Shown here: positions 23,540 through 35,786 of the stretch, piece by piece | Numbering within the stretch: the first letter of the stretch is position 1 | Layout of the letters: each line of letters opens with the position of its first letter | DNA from: Gonocerus acuteangulatus | Taxonomy: Eukaryota > Arthropoda > Insecta > Hemiptera > Coreidae | Assembly (NCBI GenBank): GCA_946811695.1 | Contig: OX328132.1 | Span: 98,512,900-98,576,899 of the forward strand | Reading direction: 5' to 3' | DNA length: 64,000 nucleotides | Program-made: the position numbers and the translations under genes | The notes under the pieces: generated by a model | Databases searched by the model: none | What the model saw: the letters and a program-made list of their open reading frames with translations, nothing else | What the model was told of the DNA's origin: nothing

Positions 23540-24260
23540 TGTGCTGTGTAGGGTTTATTGGCTTATGCACATTCTCTTGAATATTAGTTCCGTTTTCTTC
23601 TTGTTGTTTTCAACTATTTGCTTTCTTAGAGGTAACTGGGAAATTCCTGTAAACACAGAAATAATTGCAATACTCAAAACCTTTTCGCAGTTTTTATTTG
23701 GGTATTTAAGAAAAGCTAATACTTACTGGAACGTTCTGTGAGTTCAGGCTTAATATTCTCCTGTGATATTCCTCTTATTTTTTGCCAAAAATCGCCTAAG
23801 TTAGATCTGATTACAGGATCAGAGACACAGAATTCAAATTAATCAATGTATACTTGCATTAGAGATAAAATCTCCACAGCATCTAGCGTCCAAAATGCGA
23901 AACTAATTAGCAAAGAAACTGAATGTTAACGTTGGCAGCTTTAATTGTCATTCTATTGTCTAACGTCTACCTAAGTACGATCGTTGACACATCAGGAGGA
24001 AGTTCGTTTAGAATATCAATCCATCGTTTTTTCTTGTCCAGTGGGAGTATTGCTGTTCAGCGGAACAGTGAAATAGTTACAAAAAATAACGATCTATGCC
24101 GTCTCCATTCAGAAACCAGATTGACTTGGCTGAGTTGAACCAGGGCTTTATATAAGCGGCTTAAGACGATCCCATGGTTCTTATTAGCCAATTATGAGTC
24201 GAAAATCAATTTCGAGAAATGTAGTAACGTTTTTGTGCGATGACACTCTATTTGTTTAGG
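23540..24260 (-). pseudogene. FBX family: longest copy, promoter to exon 3
   Basis: In order on the minus strand: TATA box (24155-24147); first exon with LDKKKRWIDILNELPPDVST ending at 23971 with donor GTAGAC; exon 2 (about 23900-23730) reading EILSLMQV then SDPVIRSNLGDFWQKIRG and ENIKPEL; donor GTAAGT; acceptor TTTACAG; and exon 3 with KKKTELIFKRMCISQ. Decay is clear: the start ATG is ATA, the exon 2 acceptor AG is GG, and stops occur. The coding signature matches the 7.5-kb copy better than the introns do. The F-box assignment is by pattern. Confidence 0.5.
24147..24155 (-). promoter_or_regulatory. Candidate TATA box of FBX copy at 24.1 kb
   Basis: The minus strand reads CGCTTATATAAAGCCC, a good TATA consensus. 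It lies at the same position relative to the first exon as in the 1.3- and 10.9-kb copies although surrounding bases differ. Confidence 0.4.
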
Positions 24261-24499
24261 AAACGGAGAACTTTTTTTTTCTATGTGTTAGTAGGAAGGT
24301 ATTTCTGCAATCTAAGTACTTTTATGCATTATTCGCTATTTTTACTATTTAAATCACACATACGAAGTAAATCGACGAGTTATCGTGGATAAGATGCTAA
24401 TTTAAAAACTTAACATTTACTAACTAGAACATTCCGTGTATTTTTATATTTTATAAAATATTTGATATTTCCAATGTATATTTACACACTTCTTTCTTT

Positions 24500-24760
24500 A
24501 TGGGTAGCTAGACCATCATTTACACTCTTATTCTCATTCTTTTGGCATTAATTCCGTTTTCATCAATTGTTTTGTAGTTCTCGCTTTTTTGAGGTACCAG
24601 GGCTCCTCCTGTAAACACAGAAATCATTTAAATACCAAAAACCCGTTATCAGTGTGTAATTGCGTATCTACGAATAGTTAATACTTACTGGAACATTCCG
24701 TGAGTTCAGGCTTAATGTTTTTCTCTGATATTTTTTTTTCTTATTTTCTGCCAATAATCA
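24500..24760 (-). pseudogene. FBX family: exon 2 end to exon 3 fragment
   Basis: The minus strand keeps the exon 2 end (QKIR, ENIKPELTECSS), a GTAAGT donor, an intron, the TTTACAG acceptor and an exon 3 related to the other two copies. Exon 1 is absent. Confidence 0.4.
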
Positions 24761-25149
24761 CGCACAGATTAAATTTCAGTCATACAATAAATACAAGGAC
24801 TCTCCATATTTATATTTGCATTTATTTACTACATATTATCATTGTTAGAAAAGATAAAAAATACTCATGAAACATATATTCATCCATTTTATAAGACTAT
24901 ACACTGTAATATCTAGAAGAACATTAGTTACCCTGTTCATTGACGTGTCACTTCTGTCTAACAGGTCAGTCAGAACATTAGGCAAACGGTGCCGCCTCCT
25001 TGGATCTTGGATTGCCGAGCAGTCCACCAGAATGTTCCGGACATCCAGAAGGCTATCGCAGTGTTCACAATGAGGACGTCGTCAACCTCAGATGATGACC
25101 GTGCGACAGGTGGGTGTGGACTAGTCTAGTTCATTGCAGAAATCTGTGT

Positions 25150-25570
25150 GCCACCGTCCTAAGACGTGCGTTACGAGTGATTACACTCATAAAGTACACG
25201 AGTGAGTGTTCGTTGTGGTTATTAAACAAACGAATACACACACTTCGTACTTTTCAAGTGTTTTGATCTGCACAATATTCCTTCAGATGGAAATGAATTC
25301 TTCCTATATACGTCGTTGTGGAATATGTCTCTATGGTAGAGAAGATAAACGTATGATTTAATTATGCTTTTGGAAATAAGTTCTTTATGTAGCAGTAGAT
25401 GCATAAACCGCATTGCAGTTTGTTTAAGATTCAAATTTTTTCCAGCATCCACATCGGCTTCATCAGATATGATAACATTTTTCTGTTATATGAAAGCAAA
25501 ATGTCTTGGAATCTGCGGAGCTTTTTTTACCTGGCCAGCTCCTTATTTCGAAGCTAAAGTTCTGAAAGAA
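25150..25570 (-). pseudogene. Family A copy with 3' extension frame
   Basis: 25150-25330 follows family A, and 25330-25560 matches 18830-19050. The minus strand reads DAGKNLNLKQTAMRFMHLLL then HKELISKSIIKS, a frame partly conserved in the other copy. Unknown function; probably a decayed exon. Confidence 0.35.
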
Positions 25571-25578
25571 AGAAAGAG

Positions 25579-25613
25579 AGAGTGAGAGAGTGTGTCTGTG
25601 TGTGTGTGTGTGC

Positions 25614-25643
<30 letters not shown>
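25579..25643. repeat. (GA)n/(GT)n microsatellite
   Basis: AGAGAGTGAGAGAG, then GTGTGTGTGTGT, then GAGAGAGAGAGA. Confidence 0.9.
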
Positions 25644-25645
<2 letters not shown>

Positions 25646-25679
25646 AAAATATATAATTAACTACTACCAATAAAAATAT

Positions 25680-26000
25680 ATAAAATTAAAAATGTATTTA
25701 ATTTCTGAAATTTTATAAATATGACACTTAACCTAGAAACAAATAAATTCATCGTCTTGCTCTAAAAATATTCTAACACATTAATGAAGTGTTTATTACA
25801 TTATATACCAGCTGAAAAAATTACGGAAATATTTGGTAGTAGTAAAATAATATTTAGACAGTACTAATTGAAAACGATACCAAAGCAGTAAGGAGATTAT
25901 TAGATCTATTTTTGTATTGCATTCTTATAAATCAGCTATCAAGGTGAGTTGATATTTCCTACCTCATCACGGTGGTTTTTTCATACCTTCTGGAAAACCA
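25680..26000 (-). pseudogene. Family A, 5' half
   Basis: Shares GAAACAAATAAATTCATCG, AATAATATTTAGACAG and ATACCAAAGCA with the other family A copies, but stops before the GAGGTTCCAT landmark. Confidence 0.4.
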
Positions 26001-26410
26001 GCTTACGATTAAAAATAAGGTCTTTTTTTAGGCGTGCTTTGGTCTACCCCATTTAACGGTAAGAGTAATATTAATGATAATTCTTAGTTAAAAATAATGG
26101 ACCTTAAATTTAAAAAAAAAAAATTAAAGATCTAAAAAATACATTTTATCCTATAGATGTAAAATAAGTAATAAGAATTTATACAGAAAATAAGTGAGTG
26201 ACAAATGAACTTCCTCCCCCCCTGTTATGAAAAACCCCAAAACGAAGACCTCCGTAACTGCCATCTTTGATGCTTTGGTGGTGAAAAAAAAACACTTCAT
26301 AAATAAATCTCAGGGATACTCTAGAAAAAAAAAAAAATAAAACGAGAATTTGCTACAAATAAAAAGTTTAGTTTTTGCATTTGATTGTTGAATAGGGACC
26401 ATGATTTTTG

Positions 26411-26574
26411 AGTGGCGTCTTGACTTGTAGGCCATTAGCACTGACATCCAGGTGCAGCAGGGAATCATCTCAACGGCCCTTGACTGAGAAAAATCCTTGC
26501 TGAAAGTGGAAGTCGAATCCCACAAATCCTGCATGAGAATCCAAGGCGTTAGCCAATAGACCATCGGGAGACAC
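26411..26574 (-). mobile_element. Old tRNA-derived SINE (family S1)
   Basis: The minus strand begins TCTCCCGATGGTCTATTGG (box A-like), keeps a diverged box B (GGGATTCGACTTCC) and the S1 body, and ends with GTGCTAATGGCCTA. About a quarter of positions differ from the younger copies, so this is an older insertion. Confidence 0.6.
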
Positions 26575-26699
26575 ACTTCTTGTTGCTAATTATGTTTCAA
26601 TAAAGATTTTTTCTATAAAAGGTGTTAAATGAAAAAACATATAGTAAAATAAGAAGTGAGGCATATAAGAAATAATTTATTGCTTGCTTACCTCAAAGT

Positions 26700-27010
26700 T
26701 CTCGTCTTGATGCATTTAAAATATGTTTGGAGTTTGGACCATAGACCCATCCTATGCTTTCACGCCACTGTTTGGACAGTAGGTTCCGACAAGTATTTAC
26801 AGCGTAAACCCGAATTGCTGTAGTCCAATGCACTGGACATGTACGGAACAGTGTTGACAAGAAGAGAATATTCAACTGGTTTCCTGGAGTCTTCTGGAGT
26901 ATCCCAAGTTTATCTTGGGCCGTGGAAATCCGGCTCTCTGACTGCTTAACATTTAAATCTACGTTCGCTGACAGAGGGCTGGATCCCCCCGACCCAATAC
27001 GTTCTTCAAT
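26700..27010. repeat. Dispersed GGTTTCCTGGA repeat
   Basis: Second long copy, matching 22605-22880 over its full length, including the TGCTGTAGTCCAA landmark. Confidence 0.5.
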
Positions 27011-27140
27011 AGTTGTAGGGAAAAGGTTGGGCTTTAGATACTGAAACTACTTGGCCTCCACTGAACTGATAAACAATATTATTGGAGTTGATGGATGGTG
27101 GAAATTGATAATCCGACGGATGAAAAAAAAAGGCCGAAAT

Positions 27141-27143
27141 TTC

Positions 27144-27230
<87 letters not shown>

Positions 27231-27403
27231 GGCGCATCTACTTCTAGGTCATTAGCGCCGAAATCCAGGGTGCAGCGAGGAATTTTCCCAGCGAGCCTTG
27301 AGATGAGAAAATTCCTGCCGGAGGTGGGAATCGAACCCACCATCTCCCGCTTATGAATCCAGCGCGCTAGCCACTAGACTACGGGAGACCCCTTCATCCT
27401 TTT
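27141..27403 (-). mobile_element. tRNA-derived SINE (S1) with long poly(A) tail
   Basis: The body is at 27228-27392 on the minus strand. It starts GGGGTCTCCCGTAGTCTAG, with box A TAGTCTAGTGG and box B GGTTCGATTCC, and ends GCGCTAATGACCTAGAAG and GCGCCGT before about 80 A residues. TTCATCCTTTT at 27141 and again at 27393 is the target duplication. Transcription would be by RNA polymerase III from the internal boxes. Confidence 0.85.
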
Positions 27404-29140
27404 GATAAACAATAGTTCATTAGAATTGAAAGTAGTGCACAAAGATATGTTTTACGTTAGTGACATTAATTTAAAACTAAGGTCTTAGAAATACATGAAG
27501 CTTAAAAACAGAATTTAAAATTAATAAAAATATAAAGTAATAAAAGAACCAATGAAATATGAAAACCTGCATTTTAACGAGAATCTTGAAGACGAGTTTA
27601 AAGTGAAACCAGGAAATCCTTATTCTCAATATCAGGACCTTGGAAGAGAAAGGGTGAGTCACGAAATCCGGATGTTGGGAAATCGAAGTCAAAGTTCTGA
27701 CAGTACCTCAGGATAGCAAATGTGAATGTTTACTCTATGGAATGCTAATTCATAAGCCTGATTGAAAAACTATGCAATTGAAATTCAATGTTTTAATTTA
27801 ATTTATACGAGCGATTTATGGGTAACAAATTGCTAGATTCGCCCTTGAAATCGGACATTGAATTTTGCATAGATGATGGTGCTACTCACATTAACTTGAA
27901 ACAGTGAGAGGCAAAGCGTCCAGTTCTTTCTGATTCAGAAAATGAAAAATAAAAATCGATTTTTCAAATTTGTCCTTTCTCTACGAAGGTCCTTACATAT
28001 TATGTAAATACAGGGCTAAAAAAGTAAACATTTCCTTGTGGGAAATAGCTTGCATTATAGATATATCCGCGGACGACATCCTGACAGTTCCTCTATAAAA
28101 CTGTATAGAGCTGTAACTAACTCCACTTATTTAATCTCCAATGATTTTACGTCATAATCTATGTAAAATTGACGGTTTCCATAGTACTTTAACACGTCGA
28201 TTCGTGACCATAGCAACGGAACTCAATTGTATCATTGTCCGGACGTTACAGTTTTAGCGTCTTACTAGGCCATAGCTAAGACATATGTATCTAAGTGAAA
28301 ATAAATATCACGGAGGTTTTTTTTACACTCCCCAGCACACCTCAATATCTGATGTATGAGTGGGTGGGGTTTTTATATTTACTAGAAGGGAGTTTTTAAC
28401 TGGTTTCCTGGAGCCTCGGGCTTCCAAAGTTTATTTTGTAAAGAGAAACTCCAGCCCTCTAAGAAAACACATTTCAGTCGACTTTGCCTAGGCAGAGGAC
28501 TAGATCAGCGCCGTACGTAATGTTTGGACCAACCAGAAGTGCATGAATTAACCTAAATCGAGAATTTACCTCGAGTATAGAAGCAGGAATCATCAAGGGA
28601 CTGAGGGGAATGAACCTCAACAGTAAAAACGTAAATGTGTACAAAGTCGGATCTGAAGTATTTTGCGATGTGACGATCTAAGACATAATATGTGATGTGA
28701 TGATCTATAAATATATGCTTCGACTATTAAAAGTTTAGATTTCTTCACAATAAATTCTACTTGGTGTATTTAGTTCTTTATTTTTGTTGATTTGAGCAGT
28801 AAAATTAATTTGCACATAAAACAAGATATGTAAAACGCGAAACAATTTATAGGCGCTACTGTAATTTAATGGCATGCAAAATCTATCTTATCATCAAGAT
28901 TTCCATGCAGTTTTAATTTTTCACAAAATATCAACTATATTTATTCCAGGCTTTTTAAATGAAACTAGGTACAAACAAGTTATGGAAACGCGCTATGATG
29001 ACGCAGTTCCTTTGATTTTTTTTTTTTTTAGATACGTAATGCACATTCGGTTCAACATCCCATATCTTGCTTGAGATCTGCCGCGAACGCCTTCCTTGGT
29101 CGACCCACTACATTGGTTCCCTCATTGTTGCCTTCTAAGA
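27404..29140. other. No gene seen; one repeat fragment
   Basis: 28390-28510 is a diverged GGTTTCCTGGA repeat piece. The rest has no coding frame or RNA gene that I can support. Confidence 0.5.
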
Positions 29141-29142
29141 TG

Positions 29143-29146
<4 letters not shown>

Positions 29147-29216
<70 letters not shown>
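29147..29216. repeat. (AT)n microsatellite
   Basis: Pure run of about 70 bp. Confidence 0.95.
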
Positions 29217-29219
<3 letters not shown>

Positions 29220-29944
29220 TATATGTATGTAGGTAAGTTTGCATGGATATTATTACTTTATTTGCAGGTAAAAAAATACAGCAGATATAATGCACATGAA
29301 AACTTTTACAACTTGGTCAATGTTACAAAAATACAAAATGAGTGGCTGCTACCCTCAAGATTTGCATGACTTGCAAGATTTGATTATATTATTATCACCT
29401 AAATGAACTAACCTAACCTTAACCAATAAGTAATTGAATAATGTAAAGTAAATATCTAACAAAAAACAATAACAATTACTTAACCTGAGGTTACAGAGAG
29501 CAGTTTGAATCTTAGATAAGTAACAAAAAAAAGAGCAATTGTAATTTTAATTTGGTACATCCATATCTATGCTTTGGATATATTTTGTTAATTCTTTTCT
29601 TTGTTTATCTGATAATATATTTGGTAGATCTGGCTAATTAAGTCCTGTTAAAATTATTGCATACATTAATATTAATAAAAGTAATGGCAGTTCTTTATTT
29701 ATTGATTTATAGATCGAAATAGCGATTGAAAGAAGAAGAATGTCTTTCGACCCCGAGACTTATGATCTAGCACATAAAATCAACGGGTAGAAAGACACTC
29801 TGATTCTTTAAAATAACTTCCAAAATAGGTGAAATCGCTGATCTTCATACTGCTTGAATGATAATAAGAAAAAAAAGAAGGTATAGATCTTACAACAGAT
29901 GTCCAGCTAACCTCATTCTTAATATGATTGGCGAGCAGACTACA

Positions 29945-29993
29945 CATTGGCCCTGAGGAAGTGGCATATTGGCGACAAAATATGTAGGGCAAT
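29945..29993 (+). ncRNA. Degenerate hammerhead-like motif
   Basis: Core CTGAGGA (29953-29959) fits CUGANGA, followed by an extra A as in the other motifs. Stem II GTGGC/GCGAC has one mismatch. The conserved GAAA is AAAA (29977-29980), then TATGTA. TTGGCC (29947-29952) can pair with GGGCAA (29987-29992) around one G-G mismatch as stem I. The lost G12 should abolish activity. Probably a relic of a Penelope-like end. Confidence 0.3.
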
Positions 29994-30294
29994 CAGAGAC
30001 TAAAGAGAAAGTACTACTTTTTTAACGGTGCAAAATATATCCAACAAAGTGGATATTGGTAATATATTGTTTAAGCCTAACATTAATTCCCACATTAAAG
30101 AATTGGAAACAAAATTATTCAAACAAAAATAATGATCTACAAATTTTGTTTCAAAAGAACTATAAAATGAGAAGTATAAAAGCTATCCATAATTATATAT
30201 TTAAATTAATACTTATAGAACATTGACAATTACAACAAATTGTGTTGATTCAAATATGATTCATATTTAATGTAATTCATTAGTTATTTTTATT

Positions 30295-30500
30295 TTTATA
30301 TGTTTGAAACGTTTTTGGATATTTTTTCGTAAATATCTGGAAAACGGATGGAAAATCGTAGTAAGTGGAACGTGGCCATTCGAAAGCTTACTAAATTCTC
30401 TTCAAGAACGGTTGTGAAACAAGTCTTGATAGGGCGATGTCAATCGTATATATAAATGCTTAAAACTTCGAAAGTGAACTTTGTTCTTTGGAACGGGGTT
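30295..30500 (+). repeat. Old relic of the family F interior (E segment)
   Basis: Keeps CCATTCGAAAGCTTACTAAA, GCGATGTCAATCG and AATGCTTAAAACTT. Related relics are at 38060-38335 and 59270-59580. Confidence 0.5.
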
Positions 30501-30779
30501 TTGTCTTTTTAATTGGTAGCTTTTTTTTTCTATATTAGTAATTGATCCATTGATTACTTGATACATTAATGAAATAAAAACCTTTTTATTCGCTCCTTCT
30601 ATTATCGTGTACAAAAATAAAAACAAATAAAGAGGTTCCCTTCATGAGTTCGACGAAATCGCCGTTATCCAATTGTAGATTTTTAAAAAGAGAAAGTTTT
30701 TGAACGCCCCGCTTTATGAAGTAAAACATAAAGAAAGAGGGTCCAAACACCCTCTCCTTCGTTATCTTAAAGACCATAA

Positions 30780-31380
30780 TTGTTGAAATCATCATTCTTC
30801 ATTAGATTGGGAACTATTTCTTTTTTTTTCTTGTACCTTGACAATATTTTGAATTAGATATTTGAAATCAGTAAAATACGCTACGGCCCTAATGGTGTAT
30901 AAATGTGAGTGAATTCAAACAGATACATACCTTAGACATGAAATTAAATTTTTACCCAAGATAACCCAGAAATTTTTTATTGAATTAGAAGATTACTTAC
31001 TACTCTCCCCTGAAGCACAATTTCTTCATTGTCTGAATGTACAATAGTTTAATAAATTTGTCCTATTAATGATCACACGCATTGAAGACCCGTGAGGAAT
31101 GTTCATTTGTTGATTTATAGAAGAAGAATGCCTCACTAATACGTTTTCTACCTTGACAATTGTTCTGAAAAAGAAATTTGAAATAATTAAAATTTGGTAT
31201 TGTCTCTAAATGCTATATAAGTGTAAGTGCATTCAAACAGATACATACCTTAGTGATAAAAGGAAAAGGTGATATTTCTTCATTTACCACATTTTTTGAA
31301 AGGATTCTTTATGAAGAATATGGAATCAGTAAAATTGAATGGTTACTATAAACGACATTAGAGTACTTTTTTACTTTATT
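30780..31380 (-). pseudogene. Family R, two tandem decayed copies
   Basis: Both keep the GTATGTATCTG donor region, and the second (31140-31250) also keeps TTTCTTTTTCAG. Downstream of that acceptor the minus strand reads NNCQGRKRISEAFFFYKSTN then EHSSRVFNACDH and a stop. A matching end occurs at 32.3 kb (FFFYQSTNEHSSRVF) and a weaker one at 36.97 kb (FFYQSHNEETSR). This is probably the last exon of an amplified gene. No known domain. Confidence 0.4.
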
Positions 31381-31661
31381 TGAAATGTTAATACGAATAA
31401 TAACTGCTTGTTAATAAGAACCGATTTGTAATAACTAAGCAAATGATCACAGTTATCGTGCTCGAAGCATTAACCCTCCTCTCACAAGGTGTTTTTCAGT
31501 GGACATTCCACAAGGCGGTGTGTAAATAAATATGTCAATTGGGTAGAAATGAATACAAGTTTAAAAAAGGATAGGCATATTTGTAATCAATATATTTATG
31601 ATACATTTAAAAAATGTAAAAACATATATATATTTTCACAAAATAAGATAAAATATTTTTT

Positions 31662-31850
31662 TTAATTTGTTGCGTGGCAGGAAGGACTTATTACTCTTCC
31701 GTGTTCACCACAAATGCTTTTATTGCACTGAAGACATGTTTGGTTTCCCCTCCTGTTCGTTTTCGGTCCATAGAAGGAAGATTTTTTAAGTCTTTCTGGA
31801 CTTGAAGGAGTTCGTGGTGGCGGTACTTGTTACATACTTGTGATAGGAGG
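31662..31850 (-). pseudogene. piggyBac transposase C-terminal zinc-finger relic
   Basis: The minus strand reads PPPRTPSSPERLKKSSFYG, then NRRGNQTCLQCNKSICGEHG and ISPSCHATN with a stop. The C-x2-C, ICxEH and SxSCH pattern at a C-terminus matches the cysteine-rich domain that ends piggyBac transposases. The catalytic domain is not visible upstream. Confidence 0.5.
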
Positions 31851-32214
31851 GTTTAAATAAATGAAAAAAAAAAAAAAAAAAAAGAACGCCTCCCGTACCC
31901 CGTTGTCAGATAATCCTAGATCTTCCTTTAACTTTCCTTCTCTTCTCTTTCGTTTTATATGTCATCCTTCCCGTTCTTTTTGTACTCATCCTTAGAAAGT
32001 GCTCAAATAGACTGATTTTACTTTTCTCTAGGAGGATTTCATTCCCGGCTGTAACTTTAGTGTTGCCCTCTTAGATATGCTGCGGATCAAGTCAGTTTTA
32101 ACTTCCCTTCTACTATTTTTAGGTACCTCTATATCTATTGCCTGGATTTGATAAAATGATCTCAGGTAACCAAGATCTTCTTTATTGAATTAGAAGGTTA
32201 ATTACTGTACTCCT

Positions 32215-32680
32215 CTGAAGCACAATTTATTCCTCGGCTGATTGTATAATATGTAAGTAAATTCGTTCTATCAATGATAATACACACTAAAGACTCGTGA
32301 TGAATGTTCATTTGTTGATTGATAGAAGAAGAATATCTCACTACCACGTTTTCTATGCGCTATTGCATAAGAAGAACGCGTAGAGAGGCACCGTTCTTCC
32401 GTCTCTTCCTGATGAAGGTGTTAGGGTACAATGCTCAAACAGATACATACCACAGAGATAAAAGTGAGTGGCGATTATTTCTTCATTTACTTCACTTTAT
32501 AAAAGTATTCTTTATGAAGGATATGGACTCAGAAAAACAGTATGGGGTTGATATAAACAATATCAAAGTAATTGCTTTTCAAGAGACATACTCTTTCTTT
32601 ATGGAGGTACTTCATTTGGTTCATATTACATATTCACAAATGATTTTGCCAAATGTTATGTTGAATATAACTGCAGGTTC
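32215..32680 (-). pseudogene. Family R copy
   Basis: 32440-32660 is nearly identical to 120-330. 32280-32380 on the minus strand keeps FFFYQSTNEHSSRVF. The intron region is replaced. A plus-strand frame of 157 codons overlaps this copy (32319-32792), but the sister copies do not keep it, so I do not call it a gene. Confidence 0.4.
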
Positions 32681-32799
32681 TTTGAATTATTACACTATTG
32701 TTGCTATCCGTTCTAAAGTAAACTCCCCGGATCAAGACCTGCCTGTTTGCCGAGTTTGGTCAAAAACTGTCAAACGGTGTGGATTTGTATAAGGATCAA

Positions 32800-33950
32800 A
32801 TATATTAATATTATTAACACATTGTTATTATTATATTAGACATTATTTTATCTACATACATATATTATACATTATTTTATCTATATGCTTATATTATACA
32901 TTATTATTATTACTATCATTGTTATTAAATACTTGCAAACTATCTAAAAATGAAAGAGAAAGAAGACAACATACGCCGTCCACTACTCCGAAATTTCTTA
33001 TCTTCAAAATAGATGGGAATGGTAAGAGTCTCAATGATATCAGTCCATTTGTTTATTACAAATGGGCATTAACTTTCTCTAAAAATGTAAAATTAAAAGA
33101 AACGAGAAAATTTTGGTATTTGTTCTTGGAAATACCTAAGGCTATCAAGAATCTAACTCACTTCAATAACTTTAAAATGACATAACCTTCATAAGATTCT
33201 CCCCCCTCAGAGTTTTTTTGGACAGGGAAATACATACTGAGCTAGAAAATCATTTTCTATCCTCGATAACAAGGTCAGGAGGGGTCTTCCCGTCGTCTAG
33301 TATCTATTTCAGATTCTCATGCGGGAGATGGTGCCCCCCCCCCAAAAAAAAAGGGTTAGGAAGAGCTCAAAAGAACACAAGTGCTTTTCTTGGTGGCATT
33401 TGAGACCCTTTATTATCCTACCCATCCCTGCCTTACATTCCTCAGCCAATGATTTGCCCAAATTGTTTCAATAGGTGACAATCCTTCAATTTGTAAAGGA
33501 CGTTCTTTAGACATCCATGAAAGTGACTATTCCACCTTAATCTCGTTTACGCAGTGGAAATCATCCAAGTTTAGTAAAATCATGTGCCAAATTAAATGAA
33601 GAAATTGAAATGAAAAACATAATGGTAATTAGCAAAGTAAGCTAGTGCGACGCCAAAAATACGGATATCCTTTGCTAAAAAATCATCTGCAGATACAACC
33701 AAAACAAGTAGGATAGCACAGATAGTAATTAAGAAATAGCACTATAGTAATTAAGAAATCAACTGAATTGCTGTCTAATCTAGAGAAAAGAAGGGATAAA
33801 CTCTTCAGAAAATGGATCTATTTCAGAAAAATCAAAACCATCGAGACTTCAGAGAAATGTGTCCGAAAAGATATAAACACACTTGACAATTTTTAATCAT
33901 TTATTACTCTACAACTTTTTAATAAAATTCAAAGACTCATTTCCACTCTT
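32800..33950. other. No supported gene
   Basis: AT-rich sequence with short ATTATT runs (32820-32930). No frame shows family or motif support. Confidence 0.5.
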
Positions 33951-33951
33951 G

Positions 33952-33952
33952 G

Positions 33953-34005
<53 letters not shown>
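33952..34005. repeat. Poly(A) tract of 54 bases
   Basis: Could be the tail of a plus-strand retroelement whose body I cannot recognise upstream. Confidence 0.8.
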
Positions 34006-34008
<3 letters not shown>

Positions 34009-34063
34009 GTCCAATAAAAATAAAGTGACGAAGAACACGGTGAAAAAGGGAGAATCGGAAATA

Positions 34064-34237
34064 ACACTGGAAATCGGGGTCTCCCGTAGTCTAGTGGCTA
34101 GCGCGCTGGATTCATAAGCGGGAGATGGTGGGTTCGATTCCCACCTCCGGCAGGAATTTTCTCATCTCAAGGCTCGCTGGGAAAATTCCTCGCTGCACCC
34201 TGGATGTCGGCGCTAATGACCTAGAAGTAGATGCGCC

Positions 34238-34290
<53 letters not shown>

Positions 34291-34300
34291 ACTGGAAATC
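34064..34300 (+). mobile_element. tRNA-derived SINE (S1) with 12-bp target duplication
   Basis: The body and tail occupy 34076-34288 between exact copies of ACACTGGAAATC (34064-34075 and 34289-34300). The head GGGGTCTCCCGTAGTCTAGT has box A and GGTTCGATTCC has box B. The 3' domain holds a possible 6-bp stem, CGGCGC with GCGCCG, around GCTAATGACCTAG, then about 49 A. This is the cleanest S1 copy in the window. Confidence 0.9.
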
Positions 34301-35780
34301 TCCGAAGCGGAGGCGGCAATTCCACTCCTGCAAAACGAGAAAATAAGTGTAAAAAAAAATCGTTGAGATCTACTATTCCCTCTATCCTCGAAGAAAACTG
34401 AGGCTATTAATTCATGTTATGAATTTGGCTAATATTTTCCTAATATTCTTCTTCATTTATGTATTTGGTTTATGCTTTTCACATTAAAGTAGTATCGTGT
34501 TTTTCATTTAATGTCGTGAAGTTTTTCAATTTGATATCAATACTCCAATGGAATATTAATGGTATAGAGGTAAATTTTGCTGAGGTTTCTGTTACGATAA
34601 GAGAATGTACGTATTGTAGCCTAAGAGGAAACAAATATTACATTGTATAAACACTTTAGCGCACATGGCTTCATCATTAATAGACATAATTACATTTTTG
34701 CAAATATTTTTTTAATTAATTTAATTTACGAGCTCCGCAAGGACGGCGATTTGCTCTTTTAAAAGCAACATACAAAAACAATTTATGTCTACAATTATCA
34801 GTAACTTAAAGACCTAAATACAACGAATGTTTGAAGAGAACATGAAACAAAATTTAGTTAATTTGTGTACATAATTAAGGACTATACAGTATTTACAGGA
34901 ATGGTATTTATACAAAGGTTTCTGTGTTTACATAAAGTTAAAAGTGCTGGCATTATTCAATTACTTTTTGGGGCATGGAGTTCACACAACATTTCTGCAG
35001 TCTCACTGCCCTAGTAAAATTAATTGCTAATTATAACAAAATGATTTTTTAATTATCATTATACTCTTGCAGCCGCACTCAACCTGACACACAAAAACTC
35101 CCACCGCACTGTCAAAACTCGCCCATCAATCTATTATTTTTAAAACCACGCCTTTAAACTTACTAATTAGTAAATTACTGTTTTATTCCTCATGCGGGTA
35201 ATGAATTACTAGAGCATCAGCTGTTGTGTGGTACCTCGTGTTGATTTTTAAGCATATTATTGTGTTCCCCGAGATGGGTGCATTGTGGTGTTTGTGTTGT
35301 GTATTGGACACTCAGACTTTTTAATTATTTTAATCGTCAGCTGCGTTTTATTTTAATAAAGAAACATATTTTTATTATTTTGTTTATTTATCAACTGGCT
35401 GTCCCAGTACCAGTAAACTAATCGGCTTCCAAATAACAACCCAATAGTTTATTGTAGGTTTTGGTGTTATATAAATATGTATTAATATACCGTGAAGAGG
35501 CTAACCTCTGTCAGTAGTTCCTTTATATTAAGTTATAAAGCAATTAATTATCGCGTGTTTTGGATTTAGTTAGTAGGTATTTTACTGTCAGTGAAACGTT
35601 GCGCTGTTTGCAAGTGGGTTGTCTTCTATTTGACATTAAATATATGTGAGTTAGTAAAGTGTGTCCTATCCGTAATCCGTGTAGTATAACCTCTTCTCGT
35701 CTAGTTCTGTGGCTACTTGAGCTCTATTCGTAGATAGTATTTTTGATTTCTCGCACTTTGTTCTTTTGTTTGTTCGTCCA
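34301..35780. other. No supported gene
   Basis: AT-rich. 35200-35700 has a different texture with many short GTGTTT motifs, but I find no coding frame or repeat partner here. Confidence 0.5.
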
Positions 35781-35786
35781 GAATTC

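Noticed and set aside
32408..32440. CTGATGAAGGTGTTAGGG as a hammerhead
   Set aside because: No matching stem II strand or GAAA follows.
32319..32792. 157-codon plus-strand frame
   Set aside because: It lies inside a family R copy. The near-identical copy at 1-330 does not keep the frame, and the minus strand carries the splice signals and conserved peptide.
34076..34150. Functional tRNA gene
   Set aside because: Boxes A and B are present, but acceptor and anticodon arms do not pair properly, and the sequence continues into a SINE body with a poly(A) tail and target duplication.
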